Origin: Verrucomicrobiales bacterium
GTDB taxonomy: Bacteria; Verrucomicrobiota; Verrucomicrobiia; Limisphaerales; J093
DNA length: 64,000 bases
Direction: 5' to 3'
Assembly: GCA_024233215.1 (NCBI GenBank)
Contig: JACKPW010000006.1
Span: forward strand, 186,001-250,000
Shown here in pieces: positions 33,356 through 41,142 of this stretch. Below the pieces are notes generated by a model, which saw nothing but the letters and a program-made list of their open reading frames with translations, searched no databases and had not been told where the DNA came from. Position numbers and translations under genes: made by a program. Position 1 is the first letter of the stretch. Every line of letters begins with the position of its first letter.

Positions 33356-35718
33356 ATGCCAGTCTCGACCCGCTCGCCTCACACGCGGTCGGCGCGCTCA
33401 TCAATGGCGGCTATCAGGGACTGCTGATCACGGCCCTGGTCGCCGTGGGATTCCGCTGTCTCCCCCGGACCAACGCCGCGACCCGGCACACGGTGGGCCT
33501 GGCAACCCTGCTGCTGGTGGCCACATTGCCCGTACTGCATTTCGCTCTGCCCGCCCATCCGGTGGCGAGTGGCGGGACAATGGAACCGCAGCCAGAAGCT
33601 GCCCCGGGCGGCGAATGGTCGGTTGCCCCGAACTCGTCCCTTCCTCTGGCAGCAAGCGAGCTCAGCGTTCCATCGACCACCGCCCAAACCCCGCTCACGG
33701 GCGGGCCCCGACGGATGCACCGCGCGACCGCCGAACTCGTGCCGTCAACCGACCGCACCGCAGAAGGCAGGTTTGGCCAGGCCTTGGCAGGCATGGAGCA
33801 GCAGCCACACGCTCAGGCCCGACTGGCCGCAGGCGATCGGGCAAATGAGGGGAAAGGGGGAACCCCGACCACCGCCCCGACAGCCGCCGGCACGACCTGG
33901 ACCACCGTCACGCAACCGGCCATCCCGGCGCCGAACCGTGAGGGCTGGAAGGCTGGTTGGCCGGGCGCATTCGCCCGGACCCTGGCAACCCTGCGGCTCG
34001 AACTGGAAACGGTCTGGCCGGGCGGGACGGCCACCGTGTTGCTGGCTGTGTGGCTGGGTCTGGCAACGCTGCGACTTGCCAGTCTGGCCCGGGACTACCA
34101 AAGGGTCCGGCAACTCATCCGGTCGGCTTCCCCGGCCCCCCGACACTTGAACCACTTGTTCGCGTCCTTGACGTCGGGCTTGCCGGGCAGCTGTCGACCC
34201 CGGTTGCTCGTCGCCCCGGGAATCGGCACCCCGCTCGCGGCGGGATTCCTCAATCCGGCGATCCTGTTGCCCCCCGGCTTTTGCCCGGAAGGCGATGGCG
34301 CCCGACTGGATCCCGTGCTCCGTCACGAACTGGCGCACATCAACCGCCGGGATACTTGGTGGAATCTCATGCAGCAACTCGTCCGCGCGGTGTTCTTCTA
34401 TCATCCCTCGGTCTGGTGGCTGTCCCGGCGGCTCACGGTGGATCGCGAGATCGCCTGTGACGACCACGTCCTGGCGGCCACTTCCGCGCCGCGCGAGTAC
34501 GCTCTCTTGCTAACCGATTTTGCCAGTCGGATGTCGGGTCGTCGGTTGTCGCCGGCCCTGTCCGGCTGGAGTCATCCCAGTCAACTCAAGGAAAGGATCC
34601 ACATGATACTGAACCCTCGACGCAACGCATCCCCGACCCTGGCAAAGACGCGGGCCGGCTTGCTCGCCGCCACCGCGGCGGCCATCACCCTGCTCACCTG
34701 GCAGGCAGGCCCGCGCCTGGCCCTGGCCCAGGAAGCGGTCGCAACCCAGACCTCCGGCAGCAACTCCACCGGCGGAGTTTCCCGGTCCCTTTCAGGGAAC
34801 GAACCAGGGCAGGTTACCTCCCCCTCGACCGGCACGGCCCGGGGGGCCACCCGTTCGAACTCCGCCGTCGGCACACGCTCCCTGGGCGTGGCCCAAATCT
34901 CGACCGTGCCTCCTTCCAGCGGAAACCTGCAACCGAAGGTGCCCGCCCCCGCCATCGCAATCACGCCAAGTCAAACTTCCTCTACCGCCCCAGTGCTCGC
35001 CCAGGTGCCATTGCCTGAAATCCCGGCGGCTCCGACGCCGCCCGTCCCGCTGTCCCTCCCCGCACCGGTGCCCCAACCTCCCCCCCTGTCCCTTCCGGCA
35101 AGGGACAGTTCCGTGGAAAGGCGTCTGGAACGACTCGAGCATCTGGTGGAATCCCTGCTGACGGAGGATGGGTTCGAACGCCCCAAGCCGGGGCTCTACG
35201 AAACCGCCCCGGAAGCCTTCTACGGGGACAAACGGTCTTCCGCGGATGATCCCGGCGGGAACCTGAATGAACTCGGGCAGAATCTGAAGATCAAGGAAGA
35301 GGAAGTGGCCCGCGCGGCGGAACTGGCGCGGAAACTGTCGAAGCTGACGGCGGAAGCAGCGGCCCGCGACGCAGCCCGCCAGGCGGCGGATGCCGACCGT
35401 TACGCGCGGGACGCCGCGCTTCTCGCCGCGATGAACCTGAACGCGGATGCGCACGCCGTTTCCCTGGACGTGGCCCTGCCGAAACAGCGCCAGGCTCTTG
35501 AGGCCCGGCAACAGGCCCTGCAGAAGCAACTGGAAGGACTGGAGAAACAGATGCAGGCCATCGCCGGACAGATCGAGCGTCTCGAGCAACAGAAGTGTGA
35601 CTTGATCGAGCAGGAACACGCGCTCGAGGAGCAGTTCAAACCTGAGGACCTGCAATCCCTGCGTGAACGGCTGAAGGCAGCGGCCGCCCCCGAGCCTGCC
35701 GCGCCTGCCCTGCGGTAG
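33352..35718 (+). CDS. BlaR1-like M56 membrane metallopeptidase with a coiled-coil C-terminus
   Basis: 788 residues. Membrane helices are at about 17-35, 42-64 and 225-245, separated by a long Pro/Thr/Ser-rich loop (75-215). The M56 zinc site is HELAH at residues 325-329, with the third ligand Glu in TVDREIACDDHVL about 38 residues later. A further hydrophobic segment is at about 427-450. Beyond it there is no penicillin-binding sensor but a Pro/Ser-rich stretch (460-585) and a charged coiled coil (about 590-780) with heptad-like Glu/Lys/Leu/Gln runs (EARQQALQKQLEGLEKQMQA). A coiled coil as the external sensor is a plausible reading. It is coupled to the BlaI gene. Confidence 0.82.
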   Translation: MNASLDPLASHAVGALINGGYQGLLITALVAVGFRCLPRTNAATRHTVGLATLLLVATLPVLHFALPAHPVASGGTMEPQPEAAPGGEWSVAPNSSLPLAASELSVPSTTAQTPLTGGPRRMHRATAELVPSTDRTAEGRFGQALAGMEQQPHAQARLAAGDRANEGKGGTPTTAPTAAGTTWTTVTQPAIPAPNREGWKAGWPGAFARTLATLRLELETVWPGGTATVLLAVWLGLATLRLASLARDYQRVRQLIRSASPAPRHLNHLFASLTSGLPGSCRPRLLVAPGIGTPLAAGFLNPAILLPPGFCPEGDGARLDPVLRHELAHINRRDTWWNLMQQLVRAVFFYHPSVWWLSRRLTVDREIACDDHVLAATSAPREYALLLTDFASRMSGRRLSPALSGWSHPSQLKERIHMILNPRRNASPTLAKTRAGLLAATAAAITLLTWQAGPRLALAQEAVATQTSGSNSTGGVSRSLSGNEPGQVTSPSTGTARGATRSNSAVGTRSLGVAQISTVPPSSGNLQPKVPAPAIAITPSQTSSTAPVLAQVPLPEIPAAPTPPVPLSLPAPVPQPPPLSLPARDSSVERRLERLEHLVESLLTEDGFERPKPGLYETAPEAFYGDKRSSADDPGGNLNELGQNLKIKEEEVARAAELARKLSKLTAEAAARDAARQAADADRYARDAALLAAMNLNADAHAVSLDVALPKQRQALEARQQALQKQLEGLEKQMQAIAGQIERLEQQKCDLIEQEHALEEQFKPEDLQSLRERLKAAAAPEPAAPALR

Positions 35719-35808
35719 CCAAATCCCCGCCCCCCCCGCCAGATCACAACCGCCCGCAGGGTGGAACCCTCAAACCTCCGCCCGCGGGCGACCCCTCACC
35801 CTCGCCTC

Positions 35809-36981
35809 ATGAAGAAGGAAAACAGCCAGAGCCGGGCCCTGACGCGCAGCCCGCAATCCCCGGGCGACGCCCTGTCGGCAATCCACTTGGAGTTCATCCA
35901 GAATCAAGCGGAACAGCACGAGGGTGAAGGCATCGAGGAAGTGGCGGACTATCATCGGGCGGTGTTCCTGAACCGTCATGCGACCGACCTCGAACGGTTT
36001 CAGCAACAGGCCCGAATTCACGAGGATCGCCTCACTCACCTGGACCGGAGACTTGGGGAAACACACGCGAAACTGGCCGGGGTGGAGCCGTTGATACCGG
36101 TGGCGGTCGAGGGCGAACCTGACGTCCTCCCCACCACTCCGTGGAACCTCTGGGACCGCACGATGTTCGTGCTCGCACTGGGGGGGATCGCGATCCTGCT
36201 GGTCTTCGGCGTGTTCAACATCTCCTTCAACCTGCTGGAGTCGGGGCTGGTGACCTTCACGGAGAATCCCGTGCGAGCCTACTTCTGGTCCGCGCTGCTT
36301 CCCATCGGAGCCTTGGGGGTCAAGGTGGGTTGGGATTTTCTGCAGGGCCCTCGCAAGCGCCAGGTCTATCTCTGGACCTGCCTGGTCGCCGGTCTCGCCG
36401 GTGTGCTGGTGTGGGTTGCCGCTTATGCGAGCGTTTACCCGACGCTTTCCAAGACCACCGAGGAACACCTGGCTTCCTTGAGCGTGTTCGATACCGACCA
36501 CCCGGGCGACGGCCTGCTGCCCGGCCTGACCGGTGGCGGGGTGAAGCGCATCGACAGCGTGATTGTTGCCTCGCAGGCCGTGGCGGAGATCTTCCTGTCC
36601 GCGGTGCTGGGGATCTACCTGACCATGCTCTACGCCCGGCACCGGCCGGTTCGCCTCGCGGGCAATCCCCTGTTTGGTCAACTCGACGAGGAACGAAGGG
36701 AGTTGGAGGAAGTCGTGGCCCGGGAGCGGCTCGCCCTGGCCGAGGCGCGGGGCAGCGAAAGCCGCCTGAACCATCAACTCTCGGCATTCGTAGCCTTCGC
36801 AAGGTCCATGTTTGAAAAGGAATCCGCCCTGCGCCGGAGCCGGAGTCATCAACAACGGTCGCTCCTCGACCAGATCGCCCAACAACTCCAGGCGCAACTC
36901 CAGTCCGAAGGCCCCGATGGGAACGGGCACACTCCCCGCCACCCTGCCCTGACCCTCGGCGAAAACGAACCCAACTCATGA
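35809..36981 (+). CDS. Membrane protein with cytoplasmic coiled coils at both ends (unrecognised)
   Basis: 390 residues from ATG 35809. A charged N-terminal part (1-118) has helical heptads (HEGEGIEEVADYHRAVFLNRHATDLERF). Then four hydrophobic segments follow near 125-148, 160-180, 193-218 and 255-280. The C-terminal part (285-390) is another coiled coil (DEERRELEEVVARERLALAEARGSES). I do not recognise the family. The stop overlaps the start of the next gene by ATGA, so the two proteins are made together. The shape recalls scaffold or motor-accessory membrane proteins, but there is no signature to support this. Confidence 0.7.
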   Translation: MKKENSQSRALTRSPQSPGDALSAIHLEFIQNQAEQHEGEGIEEVADYHRAVFLNRHATDLERFQQQARIHEDRLTHLDRRLGETHAKLAGVEPLIPVAVEGEPDVLPTTPWNLWDRTMFVLALGGIAILLVFGVFNISFNLLESGLVTFTENPVRAYFWSALLPIGALGVKVGWDFLQGPRKRQVYLWTCLVAGLAGVLVWVAAYASVYPTLSKTTEEHLASLSVFDTDHPGDGLLPGLTGGGVKRIDSVIVASQAVAEIFLSAVLGIYLTMLYARHRPVRLAGNPLFGQLDEERRELEEVVARERLALAEARGSESRLNHQLSAFVAFARSMFEKESALRRSRSHQQRSLLDQIAQQLQAQLQSEGPDGNGHTPRHPALTLGENEPNS

Positions 36982-38435
36982 ATCACCCAGGTCCTCGGAG
37001 TCTCAAGGTGGTCACAACGCCCGGGGCGGACGCACGACTTCTTGTTGCACCTGCAACACGAAGTTGGTGGCCGATCACGATAGCCCTGCTCCTCCTGGGC
37101 ATCAGCCTGGTGCGGCCGGTTGCCGGTGTGGAACCCGCCCCGACAGCCCCCACCCGGCCGGTTCACTATGTGCTGGGAATCTCCCCGTTCCTGAACGACG
37201 CGGACAAGGATCCGGTCTATCGTGCGCTCGTGGGGTTTCTCCTCGAGGATGCGCCCATGGGCTCGTCCATCCGGCTCTACGACGCGTATCACGTCCGGAC
37301 CATTGCGCAGATCGACGTCCCGGACCGGCGGGCCTTCCGCAGCGCCAAGACCCGGGCCAACCAGTTCCGGGACCCCATTCGCCTGCTCAAGGAGTTCTTG
37401 GCGGGAAAACCCACGGCACCGGCCGTCCCTGGGCTTGACTTCACACAGGCGGTGCAAGTGCCGCGGTTCCTCGACTTCGTCGCCGCGAACCTGATTTGTT
37501 CCGACGATGAACTGGTGGTCATGATTCTCGGCAGCCCGCTGCACGTCGACGCGAAGGAACCCGGGTTCTCCATGGTGGACGGCTATTTCCCGTCCGACGG
37601 CCACTTGCTTGCGCCACGGGAGTCGTCGATCTACAGCCTGCAACATCGCGAGGGGGCGCTGCCGGGAGTCGTGGTTCACTGGGGATGGTTTGGGGATCCG
37701 TGGGTCAGCGCGGTGCATCAGGAACGGGTCGAACGCTTCTGGACTCTCTACCTGGAAGGGCAACAGGCCCGGCTTGGAGCGTTCAGCGGGGATTGGGTCA
37801 CGGTCTTCAACGCCCTGCGGGCAGACCCGCAACAGGCCCTGCGCCGGCAGGGTGCTTCCCCGGTGGATCGGACGCATACGAAGCTCGAGATGCTGCGGAT
37901 CACGCGTGAGGTTGGTTCCGATGACTGGATCACCCGGGACGAACTCCCGGATCCCGCTCCACCGCCTCCCGACTCCGCTGTGGGACTGATGAAGATCGGC
38001 ATCCGTTGGCGTCAAAACGTGGACCTCGACCTCTACGCGCAGCCGCGGTCGGGGGCGGAAACGCTGTTCTTCGAGCACACCCGCAGCCCGGACGGATACT
38101 ATTTCAAGGACTACCGGTCATCGCCCGCGCGGGATTACGAGTTCATCGAGTTCCAGCGACCGGTAAACGCCTGGGACGTTGAGGCCCGGATCAACTTCTA
38201 TGAGGGGGAATTGCCCGAGGGGCCGAATGGAGAGATCCGGGTCGAATTCGGAGGGAGGGTTTACTCCGGCGACTTCGCCCTCCTGTCGCCGCACGGGAAC
38301 CACGGACGGGCGGGCCGAACTCAGGGAGACTGCTGGAGCGTGATCGATGTCCCGGGGATTCTTGGCCTGCGCGAAGCCGCGCGGTCCTCGTCGTCCCGCC
38401 ACTCCGCGTCCGGTCAAACACTCGATCTCCGGTAA
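36978..38435 (+). CDS. Exported protein with a possible vWA-like domain and a DUF2135-like beta domain
   Basis: 485 residues. A signal or anchor lies at about 31-50 (ITIALLLLGISLVRPVAG). Residues 60-250 start with VHYVLGISPFLNDADKDPVYRAL and SSIRLYDAYHVRTIAQI and continue to ELVVMILGSPLHVD, which reads like a Rossmann-type vWA fold without the DxSxS metal site. The C-terminal part (about 335-455) is beta-rich (GIRWRQNVDLDLYAQP, YFKDYRSS, VEARINFYEG, GRVYSGDFAL), similar to DUF2135-type domains. Coupled by a 4-bp overlap to the membrane gene upstream. The stop codon TAA is part of a hairpin repeat. Function unknown. Confidence 0.6.
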   Translation: MNHPGPRSLKVVTTPGADARLLVAPATRSWWPITIALLLLGISLVRPVAGVEPAPTAPTRPVHYVLGISPFLNDADKDPVYRALVGFLLEDAPMGSSIRLYDAYHVRTIAQIDVPDRRAFRSAKTRANQFRDPIRLLKEFLAGKPTAPAVPGLDFTQAVQVPRFLDFVAANLICSDDELVVMILGSPLHVDAKEPGFSMVDGYFPSDGHLLAPRESSIYSLQHREGALPGVVVHWGWFGDPWVSAVHQERVERFWTLYLEGQQARLGAFSGDWVTVFNALRADPQQALRRQGASPVDRTHTKLEMLRITREVGSDDWITRDELPDPAPPPPDSAVGLMKIGIRWRQNVDLDLYAQPRSGAETLFFEHTRSPDGYYFKDYRSSPARDYEFIEFQRPVNAWDVEARINFYEGELPEGPNGEIRVEFGGRVYSGDFALLSPHGNHGRAGRTQGDCWSVIDVPGILGLREAARSSSSRHSASGQTLDLR

Positions 38436-38524
38436 GGGAATACAGATTCCCAATCCGGTGCAGCGCCGAGACCCATCCCGCAGAGCGTTCGAACGTTCGG
38501 GTGACTGGCGGACTGGAAATCCGC
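38429..38524. repeat. Three-hairpin repeat cluster between convergent genes
   Basis: CCGG-TAA-GGGAAT-ACAG-ATTCCC-AAT-CCGG (38429-38458), palindrome CGTTCGAACG (38486-38495), and GCGGA-CTGGAAA-TCCGC (38508-38524). The stop codon of the preceding gene (38433-38435) is inside the first hairpin. The cluster could end transcription from both sides. Confidence 0.7.
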
Positions 38525-38553
38525 GCCACGAAACGGCGTCGCGGCCTCCGGCT

Positions 38554-39447
38554 TCAGTTTCCCACAGTCCCCAGGCCTTTTCGCATCTCGCCTGGCATGT
38601 TCGTGGTCACGGATCCTGCGCCCCATTTCACGAAGCGTTTCGCCGTGTCCACGTCGTCCACCGTCCAGACATGATACGCGTAGCCCTTCGCCTTCACCTT
38701 CGCGATGAACGCCTCGTCGATCAGGTCCTTGCTGGAGCTGAATCCGTCGGCGTGGATCCGGTCCAGCGTGGCCAGCACCGTCTCCAGCGTCGGGGTAACC
38801 TCGCCGGATTTCGCCTGCTTAAAACCGGACAACCAATTGGCGGTGTACTGTGGCGCGCGGTTCTTCACCACCCGGATGACCTCGGCGTTGAAGGAAATCA
38901 CGACCACCTGCGCCGGCTTGAGTCCGGACTTCGCCACCCCATCCAACAGCGCCGGCACCATGGTCTCATCACCCTTGACCTCGAGGTAGACCCGCTTCCC
39001 CAGCGGCACGGTTGCCAGCATTTCTCCCAGGGTGGGAATCACGGTCCCCCGGAACTCCTCGCCTTTGTAGGCCCCCACATCCAGCGCCCGCAGTTCCTCC
39101 AACGTGGATTCCTCAACCACGAGTTTCGTGCCGGCAACCCGTTTGGTGTCCTGGTCGTGAATGCAGACGATGTGCCCGTCGCGCGTGCGGTAGAAGTCGC
39201 CCTCAATCGCGTCGGCACCCTGCTGCCACGCCAGCTTGAAGGCCGGCAGGGTGTTCTCCGGGGCATCGTGCGACGCCCCCCGATGGGCGACAATCAACGG
39301 TTCGGCAGCATGCACTGGCATAGTCCCAAGCGATATCAGTGCGCCCATCGCCACGACCAGCCCCGTCCAAGGCCTTCGGGCAGGGCGTCGGGTCAGAGGG
39401 GCGGTCCCGTGACCAACAACCGGGGCTGGCTTCACAGCAGTCATCAT
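38554..39447 (-). CDS. Exported glycerophosphodiester phosphodiesterase
   Basis: 297 residues from ATG 39447 (ATG 39444 directly follows). A signal segment lies at about 28-48 (GLVVAMGALISLGTMPVHAA). The GDPD TIM barrel shows the catalytic histidines in IVAHRGASHDAPENTL and CIHDQDTKR, the metal ligands in GADAIEGDFYRTRDG, and EVKGDE further on. It splits glycerophosphodiesters to glycerol-3-phosphate and an alcohol in the periplasm. It lies 51 bp downstream of the Gfo/Idh gene on the same strand. Confidence 0.9.
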   Translation of the reverse strand: MMTAVKPAPVVGHGTAPLTRRPARRPWTGLVVAMGALISLGTMPVHAAEPLIVAHRGASHDAPENTLPAFKLAWQQGADAIEGDFYRTRDGHIVCIHDQDTKRVAGTKLVVEESTLEELRALDVGAYKGEEFRGTVIPTLGEMLATVPLGKRVYLEVKGDETMVPALLDGVAKSGLKPAQVVVISFNAEVIRVVKNRAPQYTANWLSGFKQAKSGEVTPTLETVLATLDRIHADGFSSSKDLIDEAFIAKVKAKGYAYHVWTVDDVDTAKRFVKWGAGSVTTNMPGEMRKGLGTVGN

Positions 39448-39498
39448 GGGGTTGTTGTAGCGGCGCACCCCCACGGAGTGCAAGGCCCACGACGAATC

Positions 39499-40920
39499 TC
39501 AGAGACCCCAGCCATCACGGAAATGACCGTGGACAATCGGCTCCGCCTCGGGCAGGCCGCGCGCTGCCAGGTGGGGACCGTCCCAATACACCGTCGCCCC
39601 CGTCTGCATCGCCACCGCGCCGAGCAGCACGATCTCCGTGAGCCGGGCGGCGTTGACGAAGTTCGAACTCGCCGGCGGCCCGCCCTTGCAGGCGTTGATC
39701 CAGTCGCGGTGATGCCCCTTTGAGCGGGGAATGCTCGGCGCCGGTGGTTCGTAGGCGCGACGCTTCGCCTCCGGAATGATCCGGGGTGAAGCGCTCCAGA
39801 CGCCGGACAGAATGGCCCCCGTCTCGCCCACCATCAACGAGCCCCCTTCCAACGGAAGGTCGCGATCCGGCTCCAGACATTCCGGGCGCGGCGGCCGCAA
39901 CCCGCCGTCATACCAGAACAGGTCGAGCCGCGGATGCGCGCCGCGCGCGGGAAAGACGTAATGGTACATCGCCACCGCCGGGGTGGTTTCCTTGCTCAAC
40001 GGCGACGAACTCGCCTCGACCAGCTCGGGATATTCCAGGTCGAGTGCCCAGACGGGGGTATCCAGGGTGTGGCAGCCGAAGTTCCCCAACGTTCCGGTGC
40101 CGAAATCCCACCAGTAGTGAAACGCCTGCGGGGCGTAGTCGGGTTGAAACGGCCGTTCCTTCGCGGGACCGAGCCAGAGATCCCAGTGCAACCCTTCAGG
40201 TACCGGCGGTGTGCCGGTCGGTCGTTCCATCGGCATCGGTTTGTTCGGACCGCCCCGCCACGCATGCACCTCCCGCACGGGACCGATTGCGCCGTCCCGC
40301 ACCCACTCCACCGCGCGCCGGATGTCGTCGGTGGAATGCCCCTGATTGCCCATCTGCGTGGCCACGCCGGTTTCGCGCGCGACCCGCGCCACCTGGCGCG
40401 CCTCGTAAATCGAGTGCGTCAACGGCTTCTCGCAGTAGACGCCCTTGCCGGCCCGCATGGCGGCGATGGACGCCACCGCGTGGATGTGATTGGGCGCGGC
40501 GATCAACACGCCGTCGATGTCCCGGTCCAGACGCTCCAGCATGGTCCGGTAATCGACGTGCAGGCTTGGTTCGTGCTGGCCGGGTTTGGGCTGCCGCTCG
40601 AGCTGGTCCTTGAATGCCTGGCGCGCCGGACCCCGACCGCCGTTGTGGCGGTAGTAGAGGTGGGAGTTGTCCCAGAACTCCGCGACATCGCAGAGCGCAA
40701 CAATGTTCACGTCGGGCTCGGGCAGCAGGGCCTGGAGGTTGGTGATGCCCTGTCCGCCGGTGCCGAGGATGGCGACGTTCAACCGTTCGCTGGGAGGCAC
40801 CTGTCCGCCGGCGCCCAGCACATGGCCGGGAACGAGATTCACCGCGGCGATGGTTGCAGAGGTCCGACGCAGGAACCGGCGACGGGTGGTGAGCGGGGAG
40901 GATGCGGACGACGATTTCAT
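39499..40920 (-). CDS. Tat-exported Gfo/Idh/MocA-family oxidoreductase
   Basis: 473 residues. A Tat signal (TTRRRFLRRTSATIAAVNLVPG) starts at residue 10. The NAD(P)-binding Rossmann fold follows (LNVAILGTGGQGITNLQAL, VNIVALCDVA), then the family hallmark CEKPLTHS and the C-terminal alpha/beta domain (HYWWDFGTGTLGNFGCHTLD, with the conserved His). Such Tat-exported members are very numerous in this phylum and act on sugars or inositols. ATG 40920 is used because it places the Tat motif correctly. It precedes the GDPD gene by 51 bp. Confidence 0.88.
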   Translation of the reverse strand: MKSSSASSPLTTRRRFLRRTSATIAAVNLVPGHVLGAGGQVPPSERLNVAILGTGGQGITNLQALLPEPDVNIVALCDVAEFWDNSHLYYRHNGGRGPARQAFKDQLERQPKPGQHEPSLHVDYRTMLERLDRDIDGVLIAAPNHIHAVASIAAMRAGKGVYCEKPLTHSIYEARQVARVARETGVATQMGNQGHSTDDIRRAVEWVRDGAIGPVREVHAWRGGPNKPMPMERPTGTPPVPEGLHWDLWLGPAKERPFQPDYAPQAFHYWWDFGTGTLGNFGCHTLDTPVWALDLEYPELVEASSSPLSKETTPAVAMYHYVFPARGAHPRLDLFWYDGGLRPPRPECLEPDRDLPLEGGSLMVGETGAILSGVWSASPRIIPEAKRRAYEPPAPSIPRSKGHHRDWINACKGGPPASSNFVNAARLTEIVLLGAVAMQTGATVYWDGPHLAARGLPEAEPIVHGHFRDGWGL

Positions 40921-41142
40921 GGGATGATCAGGTCCCAAGGGTGACATGCCGGGCCCGGGACGTGAAGGCACAACTCCGAGGAGTCTCCGGATTGGTAACG
41001 TCATCGCGACGACCTCCGCAACCAGGCCGCCAGGATGGACCCGCACTCACGCTTCGCCGCGCGTCACCCCCGGCCCCTTGACAGGAGCGGACCCGGCATT
41101 GACTTTGGGATTCCTTAGTCTGACTGATAGACCCAATTAGCC

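Noticed and set aside
41078..41104. TTGACA and TTGACT before the fibre-like gene
   Set aside because: No acceptable -10 at 16-18 bp from either.
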